Assembly (NCBI GenBank): GCA_030146875.1
Contig: JASLAX010000007.1
Location: 14,159 to 78,158 of the forward strand
DNA from: Longimicrobiaceae bacterium
GTDB taxonomy: Bacteria > Gemmatimonadota > Gemmatimonadetes > Longimicrobiales > Longimicrobiaceae
Length of the DNA stretch: 64,000 nt
Direction: 5' to 3'
Shown here: one piece after another, positions 34,841-45,236 of the stretch
Numbering within the stretch: the stretch's first letter is position 1
Layout of the letters: every line of letters begins with the position of its first letter
Program-made: the position numbers and the translations under genes
The notes under the pieces: generated by a model
What the model was told of the DNA's origin: nothing
What the model saw: only the letters and a program-made list of their open reading frames with translations
Databases searched by the model: none

Positions 34841-34892
34841 CACCCGCGGCCATCCCCGCCGCCCGCCGTGCCCCGCAGCCCCGGCATGCACC

Positions 34893-37007
<2,115 letters not shown>

Positions 37008-37044
37008 ACGCGCCGATCCAACTCCGCCGGGGCCGGTCCGTCCC

Positions 37045-37074
37045 TTGCGGAGCCTCGGAGCGCGTCCGTATCTT
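37045..37074 (+). promoter_or_regulatory. candidate promoter of ybaB-recR
   Basis: TTGCGG (3/6), an 18-nt spacer and TATCTT (5/6), 30 nt before the ybaB start. The -35 is weak. Read-through from dnaX is also likely. Confidence 0.4.
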
Positions 37075-37103
37075 AGGCTCCTCGCGCGCCGCACCTTGAG
37101 AGA

Positions 37104-37427
37104 ATGACGAACAACCTCCAGCAGCTCCTCCAGATGGGCCAGCAGGTGCAGGCCCGCAGCGCGGCGCTCCAGACCGAGCTCGGCAAGAAGACCGTCACGT
37201 CCTCGAGCGGGGGCGGGATGGTCACCGCCACCGCCGACGGGCTGGGCCGCATCCGCTCCCTGCGCATCGAGCCCTCGCTGGTGGCCGGCGGCGACGCGGA
37301 GATGCTGGAGGACCTGGTGCTCGCCGCCGTCTCCGAGGCCCAGACGCGGGCCCAGGCGCTGCACGACGAGGAGACGCGGAAGGCGCTGGGAGGCATGGCC
37401 TTCCCCTTCCCCCTCCCCGAGCTGTAG
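37104..37427 (+). CDS. ybaB: YbaB/EbfC nucleoid-associated protein
   Basis: A 107-residue DNA-binding dimer. The N-terminal amphipathic helix (MTNNLQQLLQMGQQVQAR) leads into the family beta-sheet, with SGGGMVTATADGLGRIRSLRIEP, and C-terminal helices. It lies between dnaX and recR, its usual place. The start at 37104 is clear; the gap to recR is 16 nt. Confidence 0.95.
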   Translation: MTNNLQQLLQMGQQVQARSAALQTELGKKTVTSSSGGGMVTATADGLGRIRSLRIEPSLVAGGDAEMLEDLVLAAVSEAQTRAQALHDEETRKALGGMAFPFPLPEL

Positions 37428-37443
37428 GGGCCGGGGGACACGC

Positions 37444-38031
37444 TTGTCCGTCATCGACGAGCTGTCCGGCGAGCTGGCGCGTCTGCCGGGGATCGGCCGG
37501 AAGACGGCGCTCCGGCTCACCTTCCATCTCCTCAAGGCGCCTCCCGAAGAGGCGCAGCGCCTGTCGCGGGCCATCCTCGCCCTTCGCGAGCGGGTACGTG
37601 CCTGCGACCGCTGCGGGAACCTGACCGAGCAGAGCCCCTGCGCCATCTGCGCCTCGCCGCGGCGCGACCGCACGGTCGTCTGCGTGGTCGAGGAAGCCTC
37701 GGACGTGGTGGCGATCGAGCGGACGGGCGAGTACCGCGGGCTCTACCACGTGCTGGGGGGGCGCCTGTCGCCGCTGGACGGGATCGGCCCCGGCGAGCTG
37801 AACGTGGCGCCGCTGCTGGAGCGGTTGGCCGACGGCACGGTGCGCGAGGTGGTCCTGGCGACCAACCCCAGCGTGGAGGGCGAGGCCACGGCCCTGTACC
37901 TGCACCGGCTCGTGGCGCCGCTGGGGGCGCGGGTCACGCGCATCGCACGGGGGCTCCCCATCGGCGGCGACCTGGAGTACGCCGACGGCGTGACCATCGC
38001 CGAGGCGATGAACGGGCGCCGCGAGCTGTAG
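37444..38031 (+). CDS. recR: recombination protein RecR
   Basis: A 195-residue ring-forming protein that loads RecA with RecF/RecO at gaps. The helix-hairpin-helix LARLPGIGRKTALRLTF, zinc finger CDRCGN..CAIC (four Cys) and Toprim domain (VCVVEEASDVVAIERTGEYRGLYHVLGG) are all in order. The TTG start at 37444 follows a GGGGGA. It is the third gene of dnaX-ybaB-recR. Confidence 0.96.
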   Translation: MSVIDELSGELARLPGIGRKTALRLTFHLLKAPPEEAQRLSRAILALRERVRACDRCGNLTEQSPCAICASPRRDRTVVCVVEEASDVVAIERTGEYRGLYHVLGGRLSPLDGIGPGELNVAPLLERLADGTVREVVLATNPSVEGEATALYLHRLVAPLGARVTRIARGLPIGGDLEYADGVTIAEAMNGRREL

Positions 38032-38095
38032 GCCCGAAAGGGCGGGCATCCCGGCCGGCGACCCCGGCGCAACCTGCGGTCCCTCACCGGACGAC

Positions 38096-38410
38096 ATGGA
38101 CAAGCAGCGCATCCTCCGAACGACCGCCTTCAGCGTCCTGGCCGTATCCGGCGTCGCGGCGCTGGGCGTGCTGCTGGTGCGCGACCAGATCTCCCGCTCG
38201 CGGAGGGACCTGTTCTCGCCGCACCCGCTGCGCCGGCTGGCCGCGCTGGAGTACCTGGGCGGGTGCCCGGCGTCGGTGGACACCGTCCTGCTCCTGCGCG
38301 ACTTCCTGGCCTGGGAGCCGCGCCCCATCCTGAAGAAGAGGGCCGCCGCCGTGCTGGCACGCCTCGAGGACGCGCTCGCCGCGCGCACCGCCCCCACGGA
38401 GGTCGCCTGA
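38096..38410 (+). CDS. membrane-anchored HEAT-like small protein
   Basis: A 104-residue protein: one N-terminal membrane helix (about 10-27), then a basic turn (ISRSRRDLF) and an Ala/Leu-rich helical repeat (HPLRRLAALEYLGGCPASVDTVLLLRDFL) resembling a single HEAT unit. No assigned function. Its stop overlaps the mglB start by one base (TGATG), so it is coupled to the MglB/MglA genes and may anchor that GTPase system at the membrane (inference). Confidence 0.75.
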   Translation: MDKQRILRTTAFSVLAVSGVAALGVLLVRDQISRSRRDLFSPHPLRRLAALEYLGGCPASVDTVLLLRDFLAWEPRPILKKRAAAVLARLEDALAARTAPTEVA

Positions 38411-38907
38411 TGGCCGGTGCCTCGAGCTGGTCCTTCGACGAGCGCGACTTCCAGCGCATCGACCGCCTGCTCCAGTCCTTCCTCTTCGACTCCAACGCGC
38501 GCTGCACCCTGCTGGTGGACCGCGCGGGCCAGCTCATCACCACCGCGGGGGAGCAGCCCGAGTTCGACTCCGTGTCGTTCGCCTCGCTCGCCGCCGCCGA
38601 CTTCGCCGCCAACGACCAGCTCGCCGCCATGATCGGCGAGAACGAGTTCTCCTCGCTCTTCCACCAGGGCGAGCGGGAGTCGATGTACCTGGCCGACGTG
38701 GTGAAGCGGGTGATCCTGGTGGTGCTCTTCGACAACCGAACGACCCTGGGAATGATCCGGATCAAGGTCAAGGGGCTCGTCCGCGAGCTGGGGGAGGTCT
38801 TCCGCGAGATGTTCGACCGCTCGGCGAGCGCCCAGCCCTCCCCCGTGGAGGCATCCTTCGTCGACGAGGCGGAGGACGAGATCGACCGTCTCTTCGGCGA
38901 TCTCTAG
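38410..38907 (+). CDS. mglB: Roadblock/LC7 protein, MglB-type GTPase activator
   Basis: A 165-residue protein with one Roadblock/LC7 fold. ARCTLLVDRAGQLITTAG is the characteristic first strand pair, followed by the ASLAAADFAANDQLA helix and YLADVVKRVILVVLFDN strands. MglB homologues act as GTPase activators for MglA in polarity and motility control. The C-terminal acidic extension (DEAEDEIDRLFGDL) is at the position used for partner contacts. MglA follows after 12 nt with an AGGAGGGCGG ribosome site. Confidence 0.9.
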   Translation: MAGASSWSFDERDFQRIDRLLQSFLFDSNARCTLLVDRAGQLITTAGEQPEFDSVSFASLAAADFAANDQLAAMIGENEFSSLFHQGERESMYLADVVKRVILVVLFDNRTTLGMIRIKVKGLVRELGEVFREMFDRSASAQPSPVEASFVDEAEDEIDRLFGDL

Positions 38908-38919
38908 GAGGGCGGCCCC

Positions 38920-39498
38920 ATGTCGATGATCAACTACGCCTCGCGCGAGATCAACTGCAAGATCGTCTACTACGGTCCGGGTCTCTGCGGCAAGACCACG
39001 AACCTGGAGTACATCTTCGAGAAGGTGGCCCCCAACACCCGGGGAAAGCTGATCTCGCTGGCTACCGAGACGGAGCGCACGCTCTTCTTCGACTTCCTGC
39101 CGGTGGACCTGGGCGCCATCCGCGGCTTCAAGACCCGCTTCCACCTGTACACGGTCCCCGGGCAGGTGTACTACAACGCCTCCCGCAAGCTGATCCTGAA
39201 GGGGGTGGACGGGGTGGTGTTCGTGGCCGACTCGCAGGTGGAGCGGCTGGACGCCAACATCGAGTCCATGCACAACCTCTACGACAACCTGTCGGAGTAC
39301 GGGCTGGACCTGCGCGAGATCCCGTTTGTGATCCAGTACAACAAGCGGGACCTGCCCAACATCTCCTCGCTCGACGAGCTGCAGCGGGAGCTGAACCCCA
39401 ACGGCGTGCCGACCTTCGAGGCCGTGGGGGTGCGGGGGATCGGGGTGTTCGACACCCTGAAGGCGGTCAGCAAGCTCGTCATCAAGTCCCTGAGCTGA
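38920..39498 (+). CDS. mglA: MglA-type small Ras-like GTPase
   Basis: A 192-residue prokaryotic Ras-like GTPase. The P-loop is GPGLCGKTTNLEYI, the switch II region TVPGQVYYNASRKLILKG carries the MglA-specific TVPGQ in place of DxxGQ, and the specificity motif is QYNKRDLP. It works with the upstream MglB to set cell polarity, typically for gliding or type IV pili. In non-motile relatives the role is unclear. It is tightly linked to mglB and pgsA. Confidence 0.96.
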   Translation: MSMINYASREINCKIVYYGPGLCGKTTNLEYIFEKVAPNTRGKLISLATETERTLFFDFLPVDLGAIRGFKTRFHLYTVPGQVYYNASRKLILKGVDGVVFVADSQVERLDANIESMHNLYDNLSEYGLDLREIPFVIQYNKRDLPNISSLDELQRELNPNGVPTFEAVGVRGIGVFDTLKAVSKLVIKSLS

Positions 39499-39514
39499 GG
39501 GGAGAGCGCCGGCC

Positions 39515-40168
39515 ATGAGTCGGATGAACCTCCCCAACCTCATCACCATCGGCCGCATCGTGCTGGCCCTGGTGGTGATTCCCCTCCTGTTCCGCGAGGC
39601 GTTCCACCCGCGGCTGGCCGCGTTCGTGGTCTTCCTGGCCGCCGCGCTCTCCGACCTGTGGGACGGGCACCTGGCGCGGCGGCGGAACCTGATCACCGAC
39701 CTGGGCAAGCTGCTCGACCCCATCGCCGACAAGCTGCTGCTGGCGGCCACCTTCATCCCCTTCTACCTGCTCTCGCACGGCGCCGAGCCGCAGACGCCCT
39801 TCCCCTGGTTCGGGGACGTGCTGCCGCTCTGGATCGTGCTGGTGATCTTCGGCCGCGAGGTGTTCATCACCCTGTTCCGCGGCTACGCGGCCAGGCGGGG
39901 GGTGGTCCTGGCGGCCGGCAGGTCGGGGAAGTACAAGGCGGTGTTCCAGAACATCTTCGTGGGCGCCGCCATCCTGTGGTACGCGCTGCAGACGGAGGCG
40001 CGCGCCCGCGGGTGGAGCGGCGGCTTCTGGGGCTTCTGGGAGCCGTTCCACCGCACCTTCTCCATCGTCGTCCTGGCCGTCGCGGTCGCGCTCACCGTCT
40101 ACTCGATGGTCGTGTACCTGCGCGACTACCGGAAGCTGGACCTGGGCCGCGGCCGCACGCTGGCCTGA
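39515..40168 (+). CDS. pgsA: CDP-diacylglycerol-glycerol-3-phosphate 3-phosphatidyltransferase
   Basis: A 217-residue integral membrane enzyme that makes phosphatidylglycerol-phosphate. The CDP-alcohol phosphotransferase motif DxxDGxxAR..GxxxDxxxD is intact as SDLWDGHLARRRNLITDLG KLLDPIADK (about 49-75). There are about five membrane helices. The long insert around residues 85-100 and the FWGFWEPF segment are less usual. The gap to mglA is only 16 nt, with GGGGAGAG before the ATG. Confidence 0.93.
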   Translation: MSRMNLPNLITIGRIVLALVVIPLLFREAFHPRLAAFVVFLAAALSDLWDGHLARRRNLITDLGKLLDPIADKLLLAATFIPFYLLSHGAEPQTPFPWFGDVLPLWIVLVIFGREVFITLFRGYAARRGVVLAAGRSGKYKAVFQNIFVGAAILWYALQTEARARGWSGGFWGFWEPFHRTFSIVVLAVAVALTVYSMVVYLRDYRKLDLGRGRTLA

Positions 40169-40172
40169 CGCC

Positions 40173-41030
40173 GTGACCGCCCCGGTGGCCCCGCCCGAGC
40201 CGCGCGCCGGCTCCCTGCGCGCCGCGGACGGGGTGCGCCTGCACTACGCGGCGTGGGAGGTCGCCCGCCCCCGCGCCGTCCTGCTCCTCTCCCATGGGCT
40301 GGGAGAGCACGCCGGCCGCTACGCCCCCCTCGCCGCCGAGCTCGCGGCGCGGGGGGTGTCCGTCTACGCCCCCGACCACCGCGGCCACGGGCGCTCGGAG
40401 GGAGCGCGCGGCCACTGCCTGCGGTTCGCCTCGTTCGCCGAGGACTTCGAGGCGTTCCGGGTCCAGGTCGCCGCCGCCGCCGGGGGGGAGGTGCCCGTCT
40501 TCCTGCTGGGGCACTCGCTCGGCGGCCTGATCGCCGTCCGCTACCTGCAGACGCATCCCCGGGCGCCGCTGCGCGGGGCCATCCTCTCCTCGCCGCTGCT
40601 GGGCGTGCACGACCGGGCGCCGCGCTGGAAGACGGGGCTCGCCGGCCTCCTTTCCCGCCTGCTGCCCGCGCTGCGGCTCTCGAACCAGATCGACGCGGCG
40701 GAGCTGACGCACGACCCCGCGCACGTGGAGGCGTACCGCACCGACGCGCTGGTGCACGCGTGGATCACCCCGCGCATGTACACGGAGATGATGGACGCGA
40801 TGCGCCTGGCCTTCGCCGAGCGAGACCGGCTGTGCCTTCCGCTGCTCTTCGTGGTCCCCGACGCGGACTCCGTCGTGCGTGCCGAGGACACCCTGCGCTT
40901 CGCGGAAGGGCTCCCGGGCGACGTGACCGTGCGGGTGTACGAGGGGATGTACCACGAGACGCTGAACGAGCTGGAGCGGGCGCGCGTGATGGCGGACGTG
41001 GGCGACTGGATCGACGCCCGCATCCCCTGA
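40173..41030 (+). CDS. alpha/beta hydrolase, monoacylglycerol lipase-like
   Basis: A 285-residue serine hydrolase of the Hydrolase_4 (lysophospholipase/monoglyceride lipase) type. SHGLGEHAGRYAPLAAELAARG and YAPDHRGHGRSEGARGH are signature blocks. The nucleophile is in LLGHSLGGLIAV, the acid in VVPDADSVV and the His in MYHETLNE. GTG start 4 nt after the pgsA stop, so it is cotranscribed and may act on membrane lipids (inference). Confidence 0.92.
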   Translation: MTAPVAPPEPRAGSLRAADGVRLHYAAWEVARPRAVLLLSHGLGEHAGRYAPLAAELAARGVSVYAPDHRGHGRSEGARGHCLRFASFAEDFEAFRVQVAAAAGGEVPVFLLGHSLGGLIAVRYLQTHPRAPLRGAILSSPLLGVHDRAPRWKTGLAGLLSRLLPALRLSNQIDAAELTHDPAHVEAYRTDALVHAWITPRMYTEMMDAMRLAFAERDRLCLPLLFVVPDADSVVRAEDTLRFAEGLPGDVTVRVYEGMYHETLNELERARVMADVGDWIDARIP

Positions 41031-41157
41031 TCTCCTGCCATTCTGGCGGCGGTGGGTGGCACCCGGATTGCACCCCCGGAACCCCGTGACGCACGACCGT
41101 TTCCGCGCCTCCCGCCGGGCGGCGCGTCCTCTATTTTTTCGAACCGACACGCGAGCG

Positions 41158-41742
41158 ATGACCGATACACCCGAGCAGCCCGACGCCGGCGCGAACGGCG
41201 GGACCGACGCCCCGGACGCCGCGGACCCGCAGGCGAACGGCCCCGCGGCCGAGGACGGTGCCGCGCCCCCCCCCTCGGCGCCCGAAGCGCCCACCGGGGG
41301 CGACGACGAGCTCTCCGTGGCGCGCGACCGGCACCTGCGGCTGGCGGCCGAGTTCGACAACTACCGCCGGCGCGTGGTCCGCGAGCGCGGCGAGGACCGG
41401 CAGCGCGCCCAGGCCGAGCTGGTGAAGTCGCTGCTGGACGTGCTGGACGACCTGCAGCGCGTGGCCGACTTCGACCCCGAGACCACCTCGTCGAAGGCGC
41501 TGCACGAGGGCGCCGAGCTGGTGGAGCGGAAGCTCCTGCGCGCGCTGGAGACGGCCGGGCTGGAGCCGGTGGACGCCGAGGGCAGGGCGTTCGACCCGCA
41601 GGTGCACGAGGCCATCACCACGGTGCCCACGGACTCCGCGGACGAGGACGAGACGGTGGCCGACGTGTTCCAGAAGGGGTACCGCTTCCAGGGGATCCTG
41701 CTGCGCCCGGCGCGCGTGCGGGTGAAGAAGCACGGCGGGTAG
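41158..41742 (+). CDS. grpE: nucleotide exchange factor GrpE
   Basis: A 194-residue DnaK co-chaperone. After a disordered acidic/Ala N-terminus (about 1-50), the long coiled-coil helix starts LRLAAEFDNYRRRVVRER. The C-terminal beta domain contains AFDPQVHEAITTVP, DETVADVFQKGYRFQGILLRPARVRV. ATG 41158 is preferred over an in-frame upstream codon. A TATTTT at 41132-41137 may be a -10 box, but no -35 or CIRCE operator is seen. Confidence 0.96.
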   Translation: MTDTPEQPDAGANGGTDAPDAADPQANGPAAEDGAAPPPSAPEAPTGGDDELSVARDRHLRLAAEFDNYRRRVVRERGEDRQRAQAELVKSLLDVLDDLQRVADFDPETTSSKALHEGAELVERKLLRALETAGLEPVDAEGRAFDPQVHEAITTVPTDSADEDETVADVFQKGYRFQGILLRPARVRVKKHGG

Positions 41743-41803
41743 GACGACGCCCGGCGCCGCCCGTCCGGGACCCGGCGTCGTCCACGACCATCCGCTCACG
41801 ACC

Positions 41804-42916
41804 ATGCAGACACACACCAAGGACCTCTACCGCGTCCTGGGCGTCACCGAAGGCGCCAGCGCGGACGAGATCAAGAAGGCATACCGCAAGCTCGCCAAGC
41901 AGCACCACCCCGACGCGCACCCGGGCGACTCCTCCACCGCCGAGCGGTTCAAGGAGATCTCGGAGGCGTACTCGGTGCTGTCAGACGACGCCAAGCGCAA
42001 GCAGTACGACCAGATGCGCAAGCTGGGCGCGATGGGCGGCCTGGGCGGCTTCGGCCGGCAGACGGGGGCGGCGCCGGGCGGGGCGGGGGGCACGTCGCAG
42101 ACCTACACCTTCGAGGACATGGACCTCGGGGGCGGGCTGGGCGACATCTTCGGCTCGATCTTCGACTTCGGGAAGCGCCGCAAGACGGGCCCGCAGCGCG
42201 GCGAGAACCTGGAGGCCGCCGTCGAGGTGCCGTTCGACACGGCGGTGCGCGGCGGCAAGGTCCCGCTCGTGCTGCCGGTGACGGAGGACTGCGGCACCTG
42301 CGCCGGGAGCGGCGCCAAGCCGGCGACCAGCATCGTCACCTGCCCCGAGTGCAAGGGCCGCGGCACCATCACCTTCGGGCAGGGGAGCTTCGGCGTCACC
42401 CGGCCCTGCCCGGCGTGCTACGGCAAGGGCAGGGTGCCCACCGACCCGTGCGCGGCGTGCAACGGCCAGGGCCAGCTCCGGCGGCAGAAGCGGGTGGACG
42501 TGACCGTCCCCGCCGGCGTGGACAACGGCAGCACCATCCGCCTTCCCGGCCAGGGCGAGCGCGGCGCCTCCGGCGGCCCGCCCGGGGACCTGATGCTGAC
42601 GGTGAAGGTGCAGCCGGACCACTTCTTCTCGCGCGAGGGGCTGGACCTGGTCTGCACCGTGCCCGTGAACCTGGCGCAGGCGGTGCTGGGCTCCAAGATC
42701 CGCGTGCGCACGGTGGACGGGACCCGGGTGGTCCTGCGCATCCCCCCGGGCACGCAGGCGGGCACCCGATTCCGCATCAAGGGCTACGGGGTGGAGAAGG
42801 CGGGGCGGCGCGGGGACCAGTTCGTGCGTGTCCAAGTGACCGTTCCGGAGGAGCTGGACGAGCGCGAGGAGAAGCTCTTCCGCGAGTTCGCCGACGCGGC
42901 GGAGCTCAGGCACTGA
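41804..42916 (+). CDS. dnaJ: chaperone protein DnaJ
   Basis: A 370-residue type I J-protein. The J domain (about 5-72) has HPD in KQHHPDAHPG; then a Gly/Phe-rich linker, four zinc-finger repeats (CGTCAGSG, CPECKGRG, CPACYGKG, CAACNGQG) and the two C-terminal beta domains. It partners with GrpE 62 nt upstream. dnaK is not in the window, so the three genes are not one operon here. Confidence 0.97.
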   Translation: MQTHTKDLYRVLGVTEGASADEIKKAYRKLAKQHHPDAHPGDSSTAERFKEISEAYSVLSDDAKRKQYDQMRKLGAMGGLGGFGRQTGAAPGGAGGTSQTYTFEDMDLGGGLGDIFGSIFDFGKRRKTGPQRGENLEAAVEVPFDTAVRGGKVPLVLPVTEDCGTCAGSGAKPATSIVTCPECKGRGTITFGQGSFGVTRPCPACYGKGRVPTDPCAACNGQGQLRRQKRVDVTVPAGVDNGSTIRLPGQGERGASGGPPGDLMLTVKVQPDHFFSREGLDLVCTVPVNLAQAVLGSKIRVRTVDGTRVVLRIPPGTQAGTRFRIKGYGVEKAGRRGDQFVRVQVTVPEELDEREEKLFREFADAAELRH

Positions 42917-42941
42917 AGACGACGACAGGGGAGGGGAGAGG

Positions 42942-43175
42942 ATGAGCCGGACCTTCGTGGACGAGAACCTCCTGAGCTGGGAGGTCTATGCCTCCGGCGG
43001 ACGCTTCGGGCTGCCGACGGAGCCGAAGATCGTCTTCCACTGCCTCTCGGACGAGAAGGTGCGCCCCCGCTTCGTCCCCCGCGGCGGCGACGAGGCCGAC
43101 GCCGAGGGAACGGTCTACGCCCTCTCCGAGGAGGAGCTGCGCGACCTGCTCCGGGGGTCCAGGGAGCTGGGCTGA
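42942..43175 (+). CDS. small conserved-looking protein of unknown function
   Basis: A 77-residue soluble protein starting MSRTFVDENLLSWEVYASGGRF, with an acidic C-terminal helix (ALSEEELRDLLRGSRELG). No known domain is recognised. It has a very strong ribosome site (GGGGAGGGGAGAGG before the ATG), lies 25 nt after dnaJ and is followed by the strong terminator, so it belongs to the grpE-dnaJ transcript. Confidence 0.75.
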   Translation: MSRTFVDENLLSWEVYASGGRFGLPTEPKIVFHCLSDEKVRPRFVPRGGDEADAEGTVYALSEEELRDLLRGSRELG

Positions 43176-43199
43176 CGGACGGGGGTCCGAAGACGACGG

Positions 43200-43236
43200 G
43201 ACGGCGGCGGGGAGCGATCCCCGCCGCCGTCTTTTT
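43200..43236 (+). terminator. strong intrinsic terminator of the grpE-dnaJ operon
   Basis: A 14-bp perfect stem GACGGCGGCGGGGA / TCCCCGCCGCCGTC with a GCGA tetraloop, followed by TTTTTC. The best canonical terminator in the window. Confidence 0.93.
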
Positions 43237-43254
43237 CTCGCCTTCCGAGGCGGC

Positions 43255-43962
43255 TCAGTAGGCGGCGAAGGGGTTCGCGCGCCGCTGGATGCAGAAGCCG
43301 GGCTGGCCGCGCAGGTGGAAATGGTCGAGCACCTGCGCGTCCACGTCGGCCACGCTCACGCTCCCCTCGTGGTCCTCCTCGCGTTCCCGCAGGTCGTCGA
43401 GCGCGTCGCCGATCTCCTGCGCCCGCTCGTGGCCGGCGTCGTTCAGCCCCTGCTTGAGGGCGGAGATGTAGGTGAGCACGTGCCGCTTCATGGCCTGGTC
43501 CAGCGCGGCGATGGTGGTCGCCTGCAGGCGCGTGTCGGCGTTGGGCGTGTCCCACAGCGACACCACGTCGTTCCCGCCCAGCGACAGCCCGACGTGCGAC
43601 ATGCCGTAGAAGAAGATCACGTCGCCGGGCGCGGCGTCGTCGTTCAGCGCGGGCGCCCCGGCGAAGCCGAGCAGCTCCCGGAGCACGCCGGCGTAGTCCA
43701 GCTCGAAGAAGTCCGACTCGACGATGCGCGTCCTGGCGCCGGCCTTCGCATTGGAGTCGCCGGCGCTCGCGCAGTAGCCGAGCGTGAAGACCGCCTCCCA
43801 GCAGTTCATGGCGGCGTCGTCGCCGATGGTGGCGTACGCGACCGGGTCCTTCTTCAGCAGCTCCATGTGGTCGCCGGTGCTCAGCGCGGCGTTCCCGTCG
43901 AGCCACGTCATCCTGCCGACCTTGCCGCGCGCGAACTGGGCGACCGTCTGGCCGTCGGGCAT
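43255..43962 (-). CDS. papain-like (NlpC/P60-like) protein of unknown function
   Basis: A 235-residue protein without signal peptide. A Cys in AAMNCWEAVFTLGYC (Cys54), then after about 60 residues GDVIFFYGMSHVGLSLGGNDVVSLWD (His123 on a strand, with polar residues after), is the Cys-then-His spacing of NlpC/P60-type papain-like folds. The rest is helical and acidic, ending HLRGQPGFCIQRRANPFAAY. Similar folds occur in amidase effectors and toxins, but no secretion or immunity gene is adjacent. It has a perfect ribosome site (GGAGGTGA before AGG ATG). Activity is inferred, not shown. Confidence 0.75.
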   Translation of the reverse strand: MPDGQTVAQFARGKVGRMTWLDGNAALSTGDHMELLKKDPVAYATIGDDAAMNCWEAVFTLGYCASAGDSNAKAGARTRIVESDFFELDYAGVLRELLGFAGAPALNDDAAPGDVIFFYGMSHVGLSLGGNDVVSLWDTPNADTRLQATTIAALDQAMKRHVLTYISALKQGLNDAGHERAQEIGDALDDLREREEDHEGSVSVADVDAQVLDHFHLRGQPGFCIQRRANPFAAY

Positions 43963-44074
43963 CCTTCACCTCCGGGGGCGTGGGGAGGCCCCGCGGGGGG
44001 AGGTCGCGCGGCCGGCGCGGCGCGGAGGCGCCGTCCACTCCGGGAACGGAAGCGCGGAACCCGGTGGAACGCGA

Positions 44075-44107
44075 AGGAGGGCGCGGCCCCGCCGGCCGCG
44101 CCCTCCT
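44075..44107 (-). terminator. hairpin after mnmA
   Basis: A 14-bp stem AGGAGGGCGCGGCC / GGCCGCGCCCTCCT with a 5-nt loop, 26 nt beyond the mnmA stop. On the minus strand it is followed by TCGCGTTCC, with only a poor T-run. Confidence 0.65.
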
Positions 44108-44133
44108 CCGTCTCCCACCCTCGCCCGACGGAT

Positions 44134-45213
44134 CTAGACGGCGATCCTGCCCCCGCCCAGCACGACCTCGCCGCGGAAGAGGACGGCGGACTGCCCGGGG
44201 GTGACGGCGCGCTGCGCCTCGTCCAGGGCCAGGCGCACGACGCCGTCCTCCACCGCCTCCACGCGCGCGGACACGGCGGGGGCGCGGTGCCGCATCTGCA
44301 CCTCCACCCGCTCGCCGGCGAGCGGCGCCACGCCCAGCCAGCTCACCTCGCCGATGGCGACGTCCGACCGCCGCAGCTCGTCCTCTCCCCCGACCACAAC
44401 CTCGCGCGTGTCGGGGCGCGTCCCGATGACGTAGAGGGGGAGCCCGCGGCCCCCGCCCAGCCCGCGGCGCTGGCCCACGGTGTAGCGCGCGTAGCCGTCG
44501 TGCTCGCCCACGACCTCGCCGCGGGCCGTCACCAGGCGGCCGGGGGAGAGGGCGGCGTGGTCGGTGCCCAGGCGCGCCTCCAGCACGTCCACGTAGTCGC
44601 CGCTGGGAACGAAGCAGATCTCCATGCTCTCCGGCTTCTCCGCCGTCTCCAGCCCGCGCTGCCGCGCCATCTCGCGCACCTCGGGCTTGGTGAGGCCGCC
44701 CAGCGGGAAGACGAGCTGGGGCAGGATCTCCGGGGGGAGCGCCCAGAGGAAGTAGGACTGGTCCTTCCGGGCGTCGATGGCGCGCAGGAGGAGGGGACGG
44801 CCCTCCCCGTCGGTCCCCATGCGCGCGTAGTGCCCGGTGGCGATGGCGTCGCAGCCCAGCAGGGCGCCGCGGCGGAGGAGATCGCGGAACTTGGTGTTGC
44901 CGTTGCAGCGCACGCAGGGGTTCGGAGTACGCCCGGCCGCGTACTCCGAGACGAAGTCGTCGATCACGTCGCGCGTGAACTCGCGCTCCACGTCGAACAC
45001 GTAGTGGGCGATGCCCAGGCGGTCCGCCACGCGGCGCGCGTCCATGATCCCGTCGAGCCCGCAGCACGTCTTTCCGTGCCCCCGGGTCTCCGAGTAGCAG
45101 AACGTCTTCATCGTCACGCCGATGACGGTGTGCCCCTGCTCCACCAGGAGCGCCGCCGCCACCGACGAGTCCACGCCGCCCGACATGGCGACCAGGACCG
45201 TGCGCTTCTCCAT
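44134..45213 (-). CDS. mnmA: tRNA-specific 2-thiouridylase MnmA
   Basis: A 359-residue enzyme that thiolates U34 of Lys, Glu and Gln tRNAs. The PP-loop is AMSGGVDSSVAA, the first catalytic Cys is in NPCVRCN and the second in EICFVPSGDY; the family block DQSYFLW is present. The C-terminal domain ends VLFRGEVVLGGGRI. The start at 45213 follows a cysteine desulfurase gene by 23 nt, so both steps of the sulfur relay are encoded together. Confidence 0.96.
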   Translation of the reverse strand: MEKRTVLVAMSGGVDSSVAAALLVEQGHTVIGVTMKTFCYSETRGHGKTCCGLDGIMDARRVADRLGIAHYVFDVEREFTRDVIDDFVSEYAAGRTPNPCVRCNGNTKFRDLLRRGALLGCDAIATGHYARMGTDGEGRPLLLRAIDARKDQSYFLWALPPEILPQLVFPLGGLTKPEVREMARQRGLETAEKPESMEICFVPSGDYVDVLEARLGTDHAALSPGRLVTARGEVVGEHDGYARYTVGQRRGLGGGRGLPLYVIGTRPDTREVVVGGEDELRRSDVAIGEVSWLGVAPLAGERVEVQMRHRAPAVSARVEAVEDGVVRLALDEAQRAVTPGQSAVLFRGEVVLGGGRIAV

Positions 45214-45236
45214 CTCTGCCTTTCGCTCGTTCGCGC

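Noticed and set aside
41043..41157. CIRCE/HrcA operator before grpE
   Set aside because: No TTAGCACTC-N9-GAGTGCTAA-like inverted repeat was found.
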